Assembly (NCBI GenBank): GCA_016930835.1 | Contig: JAFGGA010000163.1 | Span: forward strand, 1 to 40,799 | Direction of reading: 5' to 3' | Length of the DNA: 40,799 nucleotides | From: Deltaproteobacteria bacterium | GTDB taxonomy: Bacteria; Desulfobacterota; DSM-4660; Desulfatiglandales; HGW-15 | In this document: in pieces, positions 7,101 to 15,879 of the stretch | Numbering within the stretch: position 1 is the stretch's first letter | How the letters are laid out: each line of letters starts with the position of its first letter | Translations under genes and position numbers: made by a program | Notes under the pieces: generated by a model | Databases searched by the model: none | Told to the model about the DNA's origin: nothing | What the model saw: the letters and a program-made list of their open reading frames with translations, nothing else

Positions 7101-8747
7101 TTATTTATTATCTAACCTAACTTCAGTCTTTATTTTTCCCTTAAAGACCCGAATGACTTCTTGAACCGGGGCGGGTATTTCCGAATGAAGTCCTTGATTT
7201 ATGTCACCCCGTACTTTTTGTGACTGGATGGTCTTTGTATGATTCGGATTGCCGTTGATTATCCTGATCACAATATCACGAGAAAAAAAATCACGACAAT
7301 ATCCCGTTAATCTTTCCAACCGATCGGAATCATCCAGGTATGTTGAAGAAAACGAGCTGGTACCTTTTATCAATTCAAGGGTGTTATCCTTAAACTCCTT
7401 TACATGCCATTCCTTCATGACATTGGCCATGGCCTGATTTTTTTTGATCAGATATTCTAAAAAATCATGCCATTCCAGCCCATCATGATCTCTTTTTAGG
7501 CCAGGCTCATCTGCTTTCTCAGTTTTTTTTTCAGCCTCCCATGTGGATTCAGACTCTGAAATTTGATGGACAGGTGCAGTATCCGGACTAGAAGGTCTAG
7601 ACATCGAAAGCCTTTTCTCCAGGTCTTCAACCTTTTTGATCAATTCATCGAACGAAAGCCGATCACCGATGCGACAAAGCTTGATCATGATGGTTTCTAA
7701 GATCAACCGGGGATGTGATGTAAATCGCAAATCCTCTTCCTTGGCAATGAGGATATTCAATGCCTGCTGCAATTTTTCCAGGCCCGCTATTTCAGCCTGA
7801 CTCTTGATCTCTTTCGCATCCGAATCGGTCGTGCCGAGCAAATCATTTGGGGATGAAACCAGGCTGACCATCAAGTTTCTGAATTGATCCATCAGGGCAC
7901 GGTAAAACTCCTTAATATCATAACCATAATTGTATATTTGTTCAACAATGCGGATGCAATCCACGGCCGACCCCTCGATAATGGACTTAGATGTCTCAAA
8001 CAACAGATCCCGGTCTATGATACCTAAAATATCAATGATATTCTTGTCCTCAATCGTTGTTCCGGAAAAAGAAGCTACTTGATCCAACAGGCTTTCGGCA
8101 TCCCGCATGCTCCCTTCGGCTTCTCGTGCGATAATGGCGAGGCCTGATTTGGTGATCTGGATCCCTTCTTTTTGAGTGATGGCCTCCAGGTGATTGATGA
8201 TCGAGATGAGAGAAATCCTTTTAAAATCAAAGCGTTGGCATCTAGATAAGATCGTGACCGGGACCTTATGAGGTTCGGTGGTGGCAAAAATGAACTTCAC
8301 ATGCGGCGGAGGCTCTTCCAAGGTTTTTAGAAGGGCATTAAAGGCAGGAAGGGTCAACATATGGACTTCGTCAATAATATAGACCCGAAACCGCCCGGAT
8401 GATGACATATATTTGATATTTTCTCTTAACTCCCGGATCTCATCAATGCCTCGATTTGACGCCCCGTCAATCTCCAACACATCAATGGATGAGCCGTTCG
8501 TGATCTCCACGCATGAACTGCACTGATTGCACGGATTCCCATCCCTCCGGTTTTGGCAATTCACGGCCTTGGCCAAGATCCGGGCTACGGATGTTTTTCC
8601 AACACCCCGAGCACCGCTAAACAAATAGGCGTGTGCCAACCGATCTGTTTGGACGGCATTCAAAAGGGTCTGGGTGATATGTTCCTGGCCGATGACATCC
8701 TTAAAAATCTGAGGACGCCACTTCCTGGCCAAAACTTCATAAACCAT
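7101..8747 (-). CDS. dnaX: DNA polymerase III tau subunit (with predicted gamma form)
   Basis: The clamp-loader ATPase of the replicative polymerase. Residues 1 to about 370 form the AAA+ and collar domains: Walker A GARGVGKT (45-52), zinc-binding Cys64/73/76/79, Walker B IIDEVHM (124-130) and the sensor SRC (168-170). After a charged linker the protein continues to residue 548, giving a tau-length product. In the linker, codons 406-408 lie on an A9 run (7531-7523) where a -1 shift or a one-base insertion gives an immediate TGA, making a roughly 409-residue gamma-like protein. GGGAGG lies just before the run, as E. coli dnaX has a stimulating SD-like element. The start MVYEVLARKWRPQ matches the family. 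It is first in the dnaX-ybaB-recR-FAD oxidase run, downstream of tRNA-Ser. Confidence 0.96.
   Translation of the reverse strand: MVYEVLARKWRPQIFKDVIGQEHITQTLLNAVQTDRLAHAYLFSGARGVGKTSVARILAKAVNCQNRRDGNPCNQCSSCVEITNGSSIDVLEIDGASNRGIDEIRELRENIKYMSSSGRFRVYIIDEVHMLTLPAFNALLKTLEEPPPHVKFIFATTEPHKVPVTILSRCQRFDFKRISLISIINHLEAITQKEGIQITKSGLAIIAREAEGSMRDAESLLDQVASFSGTTIEDKNIIDILGIIDRDLLFETSKSIIEGSAVDCIRIVEQIYNYGYDIKEFYRALMDQFRNLMVSLVSSPNDLLGTTDSDAKEIKSQAEIAGLEKLQQALNILIAKEEDLRFTSHPRLILETIMIKLCRIGDRLSFDELIKKVEDLEKRLSMSRPSSPDTAPVHQISESESTWEAEKKTEKADEPGLKRDHDGLEWHDFLEYLIKKNQAMANVMKEWHVKEFKDNTLELIKGTSSFSSTYLDDSDRLERLTGYCRDFFSRDIVIRIINGNPNHTKTIQSQKVRGDINQGLHSEIPAPVQEVIRVFKGKIKTEVRLDNK
7523..7531 (-). promoter_or_regulatory. 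dnaX: Predicted dnaX frameshift/slippage tract (A9)
   Basis: On the coding (minus) strand nine A residues read GAA AAA AAA ACT GAG. Slipping back one base, or inserting one A in the mRNA, gives GAA AAA AAA AAC TGA and stops at once. Losing one A gives a stop after about eight further codons. GGGAGG lies four bases upstream. This parallels the known gamma-producing sites of E. coli (ribosomal -1 shift) and Thermus (transcriptional slippage at A9). Experimental use in this organism is inferred. Confidence 0.55.
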
Positions 8748-8975
8748 GTTGAATGACGAAACCCCGTTATCTTAAAAGTGATAGTAGTATCCAACCAAAG
8801 TTCAATGGTTTGCACAGCGAGCATTCGGCCGTCAACACTCAGCCATCAGTTAATTACATTGTTTAAAGATCCGAGCAGACAGCAGAATTCTGATGGCTTC
8901 GACGTGAACTCAGCCGAACGTCTGATAGCGTGAATCCAGAAGCTTTAAATGATGGATGAACATTCGATAAAAAAA

Positions 8976-9069
8976 TGGCGGAGAGAGAGGGATTCGAACC
9001 CTCGGTACCACTTGTGGTAGTACACGCGATTTCCAGTCGCGCTCCTTCAGCCAACTCGGACATCTCTCC
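8976..9069 (-). tRNA. tRNA-Ser (anticodon GGA)
   Basis: A complete 94-base type II tRNA. The acceptor GGAGAGA (9069-9063) pairs with TCTCTCC (8986-8980), followed by discriminator G and an encoded CCA (8978-8976). The anticodon arm is CGCGA-CTGGAAA-TCGCG with anticodon GGA (9034-9032), reading UCC/UCU. A long variable arm (TACCAC-AA-GTGGTA type) and the T-loop GGTTCGAATCC are clear. A run of seven T (8975-8969) directly after CCA would end transcription. The tRNA precedes dnaX on the same strand, a common neighbourhood. Confidence 0.97.
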
Positions 9070-9457
9070 GTAAATTTGTCGAACCGATATGAATAGTATT
9101 TTACCAATAATATCGATTAATTACATTTTATTCTGGTATAATTCATGAACCTCCACGCCCACAACGTAGATGATGTACCACATGACTCAAATTTTGGAAA
9201 GAGGAAATTTTTCGATTCAATACTCGTTAGGAAGAATTCATGTTTAAAAACCCGGGCCCCCATACAGAGTCCTTTCGGAACGACCCCGCACTCATATGAT
9301 GATGATCCAAAGTGTCAAGGAATCGGGGATTCGAATGCAAAATAAAAAAAAATACAATGTTTCCAATCCACAAAAATGCTGTTATATTAAAATATAACCT
9401 TAATCAAGGGTTCTATTTAAATCACTTGCGACAGCTTGGAATTGTAATATTTTCAAC
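9070..9457. other. 388-base region between tRNA-Ser and the envelope genes
   Basis: AT-rich and without a credible gene; an open frame at 9145-9345 lacks a ribosome-binding site and family features. Near the right end lies a dyad, GTTATATT-AA-AATATAAC (9381-9398). Promoters for the divergent tRNA/dnaX and envelope transcripts should lie here, but I cannot define them. Confidence 0.5.
9381..9398. promoter_or_regulatory. AT-rich dyad upstream of the envelope block
   Basis: Perfect 8-base arms GTTATATT and AATATAAC are separated by AA, 60 bases before the ATG at 9458. It is a candidate operator or upstream promoter element. AT-rich dyads arise easily by chance. Confidence 0.28.
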
Positions 9458-10357
9458 ATGATGGATTGGTCTGAACCCAAAAATTTGAGTGAATGGGCCA
9501 AAAGGCTTTTTGCTCCCCGCCCTCTGGTGTTCATCCTCCTGATATCCTTTGTTCTCATATCGGAATTCAGGTTTGATTGGATCGAGCGAGCCATAGGTGC
9601 CTATCTTTTCACAACCAACGCGAAAAGGCCTGAATCGGGTGTGATTTGGGAGATCGGGCATCGAACCAGCACGGCACGGCAGACCCTCGATCATCTTGTT
9701 GCCGATCGTCTGTCTCAACAACGTGAGGCACGCGGAGCAACTTCCATTACCCAGATCGCATCCAACCTCCCCTCCGGGCAAGGGGTCATGCTGTCTGCGG
9801 ATCAATTCAAAAAGCTATATCTTAACCTTCCTCAGACCATCGCCCAGGAGATCATATCTCCATTCACCCTGATCCAGATCTTCAGCAGGGGAGATTGGAT
9901 TCGAACATACATCGAAAAGGAGGATCTCGGCCTCAAGGTGTATTTTTTGAACGCTGAAACCCGAGTGTTTCAAGAGTTGAGGATTCCATCCCGCTTGCTA
10001 TCACAAATCAATAAAACCGAAATGGCATTAGACGGGACACTGGAGGATTTTCCATCCTTCCTAGACCGAATCTATACCGCTGACCGTTTTTTTAAGGCCA
10101 TGGAATCCTTGTCGGAAGAAGATCGCCGGAGTGTGATTTCACACCCCGATAGGCTTTTAAGTGAACAGGGTCGTATTGTTAGGATAGGCATTTCGGATGA
10201 GGTCGTGTCCGGGTACATTGAACTCGGCTTTGAAATTGAAGAAGGAACCGGTCGAAAAGTCATTGTAATGAGGAGTCCCGAATGGGCTGTGTGGATCTTA
10301 CGATCCCAACTGGAAGAAAGAAGGCTTTTTTCGGAGCCAATGGATAATTATCCATAA
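9458..10357 (+). CDS. Membrane-anchored protein of unknown function
   Basis: I do not recognise a family. The 299-residue product has one hydrophobic segment (about 24-40, VFILLISFVLISEF) after a short charged N terminus. The remaining roughly 255 residues are soluble and would lie outside the inner membrane if the segment is a signal anchor. There are no obvious catalytic motifs, repeats or cysteines. It is co-oriented with a class A penicillin-binding protein 149 bases downstream, which suggests an envelope role, but two hairpins in the gap could limit read-through. The start could be either of two adjacent ATGs (9458 or 9461); neither has a strong ribosome-binding site. Confidence 0.7.
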   Translation: MMDWSEPKNLSEWAKRLFAPRPLVFILLISFVLISEFRFDWIERAIGAYLFTTNAKRPESGVIWEIGHRTSTARQTLDHLVADRLSQQREARGATSITQIASNLPSGQGVMLSADQFKKLYLNLPQTIAQEIISPFTLIQIFSRGDWIRTYIEKEDLGLKVYFLNAETRVFQELRIPSRLLSQINKTEMALDGTLEDFPSFLDRIYTADRFFKAMESLSEEDRRSVISHPDRLLSEQGRIVRIGISDEVVSGYIELGFEIEEGTGRKVIVMRSPEWAVWILRSQLEERRLFSEPMDNYP

Positions 10358-10376
10358 AATGGCTTCGCCATTTTAT
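10354..10376 (+). terminator. Hairpin overlapping the stop of the membrane-anchored gene
   Basis: A perfect 10-bp stem ATAAAATGGC/GCCATTTTAT around the loop TTC includes the TAA stop at 10355-10357. A short GC hairpin (GCGC-CGTTT-GCGC type) follows at about 10383. No long T tract follows, so it may be an attenuator or mRNA-stabilising structure between this gene and the penicillin-binding protein. Confidence 0.45.
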
Positions 10377-10506
10377 AAAACGCGCCGTTTGCGCGACGCT
10401 AAAAAACCAATCTTTTTGGCAGGGGCAGTGATCCTGCTGCCCTGAGACATGGGTACGAATAAGGGACAGGCGCCGGGGATCAACAAAAGGAAACCAAACC
10501 AAGAGA

Positions 10507-12546
10507 ATGACCACTATCGGAAACACAATCAGATTTTTTCGGACTGTTTTTTACATCATACTGGCCATGATGAGTATTGCCGCCGTTGTGTGTATGGGCC
10601 TGTTTTTCATTACCGTGAGGGATCTTCCCCGTGTACCCGATCCGTTAAGTCGTATTATCGAAACCCCGCCTACGGAGATCTATGCTGCCACAGGGGAAAG
10701 GATCATGGTAATAGGGGGCCGGGAATATGTGTCGTTAAACCAGGTTTCAACCGACTTTATCAAGGCCATCCTGGCCACCGAAGACCACAGGTTTTGGGAA
10801 CACCACGGTGTAGATAAACTCCGCACATTAAAGGCCCTCTGGGTGACCCTTTTTTTACCGGGCAGGGTCGAAGGCGCATCGACCATTACCCAGCAACTCT
10901 CTAAAAACCTTTTTTTCAGCTTTAAGCGAAGCTATCTGCGGAAATTCCGCGAACTCATGGTGGCCCTGCAGATTGAGTCACAATACGGCAAAAGCGACAT
11001 CCTCGAAGCATATATCAACCAGATTTCCATGGGTGTGGGAGCTAATGGGATTGAGCAGGCATCACGCACCTTTTTCGGGAAACCAGCAACGGAATTATCC
11101 CTGGCTGAGTCGGTGCTGTTAGCTGGTTTGCCCAAATCACCAACCGGCTATAATCCCTATCTTCACTTTGACCGTGCCAAGGAACGCCAGAAGGTCGTGT
11201 TGTCTCGAATGTTGGCGGCCGGATACATTACACCGGCACAGGCCGAGAGTGCGTACGAAGCCGAATTGAAACTCCGGCAAGCCTCCAATGGGAGGCGCCC
11301 TGGAGGTTATTTTTTGGATATGGTGGTGAGGTACCTTGAAGAATCGTATGGGCCGGAAGTGGTCTATCATGGGGGATTAAAAATCACTACCACCCTGGAT
11401 CCGCAAATGCAATCTTGGGCCACGGAATCTTTACAAGAAGGATTGACAAAGCTCGATCAGATGATCGGGATTGATGAAGATATGACACGGCCTCAAGGCG
11501 CCCTGGTGACTGTTGAAGTCAATTCCGGAGCGGTGAAAGCCATTGTCGGAGGAAGAAACTACGATGAGACCGAGTATAACCGCGCCATACAAAATAATCG
11601 CCTTCCCGGTTCGGGGTTTAAACCATTTCTTTATTATACGGCATTTGAAAATCTGGACCTGAGTCCTGCGACCGTGTTTTATGATACCCCAGTCACTATA
11701 CCGGTCACGGGCGCCCCTGACTGGACCCCCAAAAATTTCGAGATGACATATGGGGGCCCCATGATCCTAAAAAAGGCCTTTATGGAATCCATCAACACGG
11801 TCGCCGCCCAGATCATGGAACAAACCGGACCCCAAGCCGTTATCAAGACCGCCCGCCGGTGCGGCATCGAAAGTCCGTTAGCACCTGTCTACTCACTGGC
11901 CTTGGGAACATCAGGAGCCAGCCCTCTGGAGATGGCCTCAGCCTTTGCCACCTTTGCTGATGGTGGCATCCGGCATCAACCTTTCTGGATCTGGAGGGTT
12001 GAGGACGCCTTGGGCAGGATTCTGGAGGAGCACATCATCGAAGGTGAGAGGACCTTGGATGCCAACATTGCTTATCAGGTTCTAGACCTTATGCGTGGTG
12101 TCATGGATGAAGGTACGGGCACGGTGATCAGGCATATGGGCTTTGGTCTGCCAGCAGCGGGAAAGACCGGTACCAGTGATGGCTACCATGATGCATGGTT
12201 CACGGGATTTACGCCCACACTGAGCACATCCGTGTGGGTGGGCTTTGATCAAGGAAAAGGTCTGCGGGATAAACAAGGCAGAGGCATTACTGGCAGCCGG
12301 GGGGCCGCCCCCATATGGGCCGATTTTATGACCAAGGTCACACAAGATGACCCTCCAAGAGAATTTACGGTTCCCCCTGATGTCCGCACCGAGTTAGTGG
12401 ACCCCATGACAGGCAGAAAGGCCACTGAAGCCACAATCGACCCCATAACCGTGATACTCCGTAAAGGCCAAACCGTGGAGAGCAGTATCATTGGTTATGG
12501 AACCACCACAGATTCTGAAGCAGAAGAATATGGATGGGGATATTGA
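10507..12546 (+). CDS. Class A penicillin-binding protein (PBP1A type), bifunctional
   Basis: A bifunctional peptidoglycan synthase of 679 residues. A single N-terminal membrane segment (about 13-37) is followed by a GT51 glycosyltransferase domain with EDHRFWEHHGVD (92-103, catalytic Glu92), GASTITQQLSKNLF (123-136) and the NQISMGVGANGIEQASRTFF segment. The penicillin-binding transpeptidase domain has SGFK (369-372, nucleophile Ser369), SIN (428-430) and KTGTS (553-557). All catalytic motifs are intact. It is shorter than E. coli PBP1a and I see no room for the inserted OB domain. The next gene, with a SPOR domain, starts seven bases after this stop, so the two are translated together and probably act in the same wall-building process. 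Confidence 0.95.
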   Translation: MTTIGNTIRFFRTVFYIILAMMSIAAVVCMGLFFITVRDLPRVPDPLSRIIETPPTEIYAATGERIMVIGGREYVSLNQVSTDFIKAILATEDHRFWEHHGVDKLRTLKALWVTLFLPGRVEGASTITQQLSKNLFFSFKRSYLRKFRELMVALQIESQYGKSDILEAYINQISMGVGANGIEQASRTFFGKPATELSLAESVLLAGLPKSPTGYNPYLHFDRAKERQKVVLSRMLAAGYITPAQAESAYEAELKLRQASNGRRPGGYFLDMVVRYLEESYGPEVVYHGGLKITTTLDPQMQSWATESLQEGLTKLDQMIGIDEDMTRPQGALVTVEVNSGAVKAIVGGRNYDETEYNRAIQNNRLPGSGFKPFLYYTAFENLDLSPATVFYDTPVTIPVTGAPDWTPKNFEMTYGGPMILKKAFMESINTVAAQIMEQTGPQAVIKTARRCGIESPLAPVYSLALGTSGASPLEMASAFATFADGGIRHQPFWIWRVEDALGRILEEHIIEGERTLDANIAYQVLDLMRGVMDEGTGTVIRHMGFGLPAAGKTGTSDGYHDAWFTGFTPTLSTSVWVGFDQGKGLRDKQGRGITGSRGAAPIWADFMTKVTQDDPPREFTVPPDVRTELVDPMTGRKATEATIDPITVILRKGQTVESSIIGYGTTTDSEAEEYGWGY

Positions 12547-12553
12547 GGCTTTT

Positions 12554-14008
12554 ATGATTCATGCATTAAGACATTTCGTGTTTAGGACCTGGGTCACTAT
12601 CTTGATAGCATGGCCCCTGAGCCTTTTGACCTTACCGGCTTTGCAGCCGTACATGACTCTTGACTGGATCATTTTGCCGGTCATCGCCATCTGGGTCCTG
12701 GTCTTCATGGTGATCGGCTGGATTTTAAACCGCCTCGGCATAAATACCATCGAGCATCGGATTAAGGAAGCCACTTCATTGGAACGAATGGGCGTGATCC
12801 GAAGAACGGAGAAGGTATTCCATGAGGCCATGGCCGTGCTCGACAGTGTCATACTTTCACCTCTAGCCAAAAAGAAAATATCCACCCTTCTCGCCGCCCG
12901 CCTGGCCCGGTTCTACCTTGCCCGTGTGGACAAGGATCATGCATCCGAACAATTCATCTTCTCTTATCTCCAATCTCATCCCGATGACGAGGAGGTTGCG
13001 GAAAACTGGCTTCGTCAAATCGAAGCGCATGATGAAATCAAAAAAGAACATTACGAACTTTTAAGCCGTATCGGGAATACACAACCCGATAAACTTGCGG
13101 TGCAACATCTGCTTGCACGCTTTTACCTGGCCGCCAATCGAACGGATTTTCGGGCACTTCAGACCTACAGGCGTGTTTTGAATGCGGATATCTCCGCGGC
13201 CACGGATATTATTCAGCAATTGGCCGTCTTATTCATCCAGGAAGGGCGTGCTGACGATTGGGCCATGCAGGTCTACCTGCTGGCCTTCAAACATGGTGGC
13301 GACCCGTCTCAACTTTTAAAAGGCATCGCTGCGTGTACTTATTGGATCCCGGAAACGGAACGTAACAAACATTCTTTATCAACAGCACGCAAATTATTGG
13401 TCAACTTTGGTGAAGAAACTCTGGAACAAATGAGGACCGGATTCAATCCGCCCCGCCTGGAACCTATTACGGAGAAGATTCCACGTAAAAGGAAAAAAGG
13501 GATACCCATTGGGAAATTATTTTATCGGGCAGCGACTCTATTATTTCAGGTCATGACCTCGGTCTTATCCATACTTATCAAACAAACAACAGCCATTATC
13601 CTGTTCATCAGGCATTCTAAAAGATCAAGACCCATTATCAGGTGGTCCATGATAACGCTTTTGGCTATAGGGGTGGTGATTTTGGTCATCAACACGACCC
13701 GCTATCTGGTCAAACCGGAAAAACCCGTCACGGAGGAAAAAGATCTTACCGAGGTGATTATTACAGACCCATTCACCATCCAGGTGGCCGCCTACCTGAG
13801 GCCCGAAGATGCCCAGATTTATCTGAAACATCTTAAAGAGCGGGGATTAGATGCTTATATAACCAAAAGGCAAGGCACAAAAAAAATCTATTACCAGGTA
13901 AGGATTTCTCATTTTAAAGACAAAGAATCCGCCAGGGCTTATGGCACATCGCTCAAGGCCCAAGGAATCATTGATGATTTCTTTGTCGCCAACTATGAAC
14001 GACCTTAG
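12554..14008 (+). CDS. Membrane protein with helical repeats and C-terminal SPOR domain
   Basis: The start at 12554 is chosen because GAGG lies five bases before it and it follows the PBP stop by seven bases; in-frame ATGs at 12491 and 12530 would overlap the PBP gene. The 484-residue product begins with two membrane helices (about 8-60). A long helical region follows, resembling degenerate TPR-like repeats, then a basic stretch (PRKRKKG), one further clear membrane helix (RWSMITLLAIGVVILVIN) and a SPOR domain in the last 75 residues or so (FTIQVAAYLRPEDAQIYL onward). SPOR domains bind denuded glycan strands at division sites, so this protein could recruit or regulate the neighbouring synthase at the septum. 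That pairing is inference from adjacency. The overall architecture is not one I can name. Confidence 0.8.
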   Translation: MIHALRHFVFRTWVTILIAWPLSLLTLPALQPYMTLDWIILPVIAIWVLVFMVIGWILNRLGINTIEHRIKEATSLERMGVIRRTEKVFHEAMAVLDSVILSPLAKKKISTLLAARLARFYLARVDKDHASEQFIFSYLQSHPDDEEVAENWLRQIEAHDEIKKEHYELLSRIGNTQPDKLAVQHLLARFYLAANRTDFRALQTYRRVLNADISAATDIIQQLAVLFIQEGRADDWAMQVYLLAFKHGGDPSQLLKGIAACTYWIPETERNKHSLSTARKLLVNFGEETLEQMRTGFNPPRLEPITEKIPRKRKKGIPIGKLFYRAATLLFQVMTSVLSILIKQTTAIILFIRHSKRSRPIIRWSMITLLAIGVVILVINTTRYLVKPEKPVTEEKDLTEVIITDPFTIQVAAYLRPEDAQIYLKHLKERGLDAYITKRQGTKKIYYQVRISHFKDKESARAYGTSLKAQGIIDDFFVANYERP

Positions 14009-14318
14009 GGGGTCCCTAGTCATTCTGCCCTGTCCAAGTCACCAAGAGATTGTCGGAATGTCATCTCGACTGAAAAAACAAATCTGCGCCAAAAAACAGG
14101 TATCCCACATCAAGAATCCAGAATCCAGAGAAAAAAATCCTGAACTGCAATCATATCCAGAAAGAGATACCTGAGGAACCGGGTTATCCTTTGTCAGGCG
14201 TTGAGAATTCCTCAAACGCATTATTGTTTCCATGTTCGGTATTTTTACTTCAACCGTGATTATCGGCAATCCTTCTTTCCACGTTTTCAAGGGCGGATAC
14301 TGGTTCAGGGCTAAGGTT
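14009..14318. other. 310-base intergenic region
   Basis: It lies between convergent genes. A near-perfect dyad GCGTTGAG/CTCAAACGC (14198-14219) around AATTC could be part of a bidirectional 3' end. A short repeat, GAATCCAGAATCCAGAG (about 14114-14130), resembles the spacer before flgG. No gene is credible. Confidence 0.45.
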
Positions 14319-14702
14319 TCATCGAAATTGAAGGAACAGGAAGCTTCCGATGAAAGTAACAATCCCAGTCAGTACCAAAAGTCTAATAAGATCACGAACT
14401 GCTTGTGCAAATTTGTATCTACCTGCTTCCGAAACTTCCGCCTTGAATGTGCGATGTAAAGGAGGGATCATCAGTGTAATGAGATGAGTGAAAATAAGTC
14501 CAAGCACCTTACCGAAGAACAATCCCGGAAGGATTACCAAAAGGGAACGTAAAAGATCCGTTTGAAATAGAACCTTCATACTGGATCCGCTAATTTTTGA
14601 TAAAACCACCATCAAATCATAAACCACAACAACGGCAATGGCCCATGATATGGGCATCAATATCAAATGCGTTTTTTTTGCTTTTTCCTTATTGGATTGC
14701 AT
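14319..14702 (-). CDS. Small membrane protein, unknown function
   Basis: A 127-residue protein with three hydrophobic segments (about 13-34, 51-76 and 107-124) and an amphipathic basic stretch between the last two. GAAGGA lies about six bases before the ATG, supporting translation. No family is recognised. It stands alone on the minus strand, divergent from the IclR regulator gene 216 bases away. The operator-like repeats in that gap could therefore also affect this gene. Confidence 0.65.
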   Translation of the reverse strand: MQSNKEKAKKTHLILMPISWAIAVVVVYDLMVVLSKISGSSMKVLFQTDLLRSLLVILPGLFFGKVLGLIFTHLITLMIPPLHRTFKAEVSEAGRYKFAQAVRDLIRLLVLTGIVTFIGSFLFLQFR

Positions 14703-14806
14703 TTTGATCCTTCAAAAGGCCATCGGATTGGTCATGAAAACGTTATCGTCAGACAGCCCGTATAAGATTGAATCATTTTTTTTCCAGATGATCCAATCTT
14801 TTTTGC

Positions 14807-14836
14807 TTGACAATATTCATAAAACTGGAATAGTAA
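14807..14836 (+). promoter_or_regulatory. Possible promoter of the IclR-family gene
   Basis: Consensus TTGACA (14807-14812), 18 bases, then TAGTAA (14831-14836), a poor -10. It lies directly before the paired CCATATATGG palindromes, as expected for an autoregulated gene. Confidence 0.35.
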
Positions 14837-14865
14837 CCATATATGGATATATGCTCCATATATGG
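14837..14865. promoter_or_regulatory. Twin palindromic operator candidate
   Basis: Two identical 10-base palindromes CCATATATGG (14837-14846 and 14856-14865) are centred 19 bases apart, just downstream of a TTGACA element and 54 bases before the IclR gene start. The spacing, close to two helical turns, puts both on one face of the DNA, fitting a pair of dimers or a tetramer. It is a likely site for the IclR protein itself. Confidence 0.5.
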
Positions 14866-14918
14866 AAAATTTTTATCCATAAAGATTTGACATAATATTT
14901 TCTTCAGCAAAAGTTTCA

Positions 14919-15668
14919 ATGAATCCACTCAATAAAGTGTTTTCAATAATCGAAACCGTGATCGCCGAGCAGGATAAGGGGATGACCTATTCTCAGATCG
15001 TTGCGGAACTAGACTCACCCAAATCGTCCACGCACAGGATACTTAAAGATCTTACCGACCTGGGCTACTTGAACTTTAATCCGGAAACGAAACGATATTT
15101 TGGAAGTCTAAGACTGGCCGCACTAGGGGCTGAGGTGATGTCCCATTTTCAACTACGCGATCATATTCGTCCTTTCTTGTTTGAACTACACAGAGAAACC
15201 AATCATACAGCTAACTTGGGGGTCCTGAATGGAAGCGTAGGCGTTTTCGTGGACAAGATTGAATCCAAAGATTTCGGGATTAAGCTCTTTTCCGAGATTG
15301 GGAAGACCTTTCCCCTGCACTGCACGGGATTAGGGAAAACCCTATTGGCTTTTTCATCCCAGGATATCGTGACGAAAATACTGGATACTCCCCGTCAAGC
15401 GTTTACGGACAAGACCATTACGGACCCTGAATCGCTTAAAAAAGAGTTAGCATTGATTCGAGAACAAGGATACGCACTGGATAAAGAAGAAATCACTCGG
15501 GGCATCATGTGCGCATCCGGGCCGGTATTCGGCTTTAATGGATCGTTGGTTTGTGCTGTTAGCATTACCTTTCCTGCATATATTAAGGATGATCGCGATA
15601 TAGAGCCGGAAGTCAACATCATAAAAAAATATTCATCATTAATTTCAAGATCTTTCGGCAAACGATAA
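14919..15668 (+). CDS. IclR family transcriptional regulator
   Basis: A 249-residue regulator. Residues 1 to about 65 form the winged helix-turn-helix (MTYSQIVAELDSPKSSTHRI is the recognition region). Residues from about 75 on are the effector-binding IclR domain with the family segments LHCTGLGKTLLAF (about 128-140) and GYALDKEEITRGIMC (about 185-199). The nine N-terminal residues usually seen before the HTH are short here, but the length is normal. The gene lies 211 bases before a co-oriented TRAP transporter, so it probably senses the transported compound or a CoA or acid derivative of it and controls the transporter. The twin CCATATATGG palindromes upstream suggest autoregulation. The ligand is unknown. 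Confidence 0.92.
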   Translation: MNPLNKVFSIIETVIAEQDKGMTYSQIVAELDSPKSSTHRILKDLTDLGYLNFNPETKRYFGSLRLAALGAEVMSHFQLRDHIRPFLFELHRETNHTANLGVLNGSVGVFVDKIESKDFGIKLFSEIGKTFPLHCTGLGKTLLAFSSQDIVTKILDTPRQAFTDKTITDPESLKKELALIREQGYALDKEEITRGIMCASGPVFGFNGSLVCAVSITFPAYIKDDRDIEPEVNIIKKYSSLISRSFGKR

Positions 15669-15879
15669 GAAAAAAATAGCATACCGTATTGGATAAATCT
15701 TTTCTCTAATCATGCAGGAATTATCCATCGGACAATATTTTTATGGGGAATGGTCGGCGACAACCATACGTTCAATGAAATGGACGTAATTGACCTCGGC
15801 CAGTGTATTTTATAACCCGGAATGGACGTGAAGAACGATCCTTCCAATAAGAACCTTCCATAGGAAAGGAGGATTTAAG

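Noticed and set aside
7438-7445. Second homopolymer (A8 on the coding strand) in dnaX as a slippage site
   Set aside because: It lies further into the tau-specific region and lacks the SD-like element and the adjacent stop seen at the A9 tract.
8748-8975. SRP RNA (ffs) between tRNA-Ser and dnaX
   Set aside because: This location is common for ffs, but the conserved GGAAG/AGCAG apical motif and flanking stem are not present on either strand.
9145-9345. 66-codon ORF after tRNA-Ser
   Set aside because: No ribosome-binding site or promoter and no recognisable protein pattern.
14039-14362. 107-codon minus-strand ORF
   Set aside because: It overlaps the end of the small membrane gene and runs through short repeats; no translation signal.
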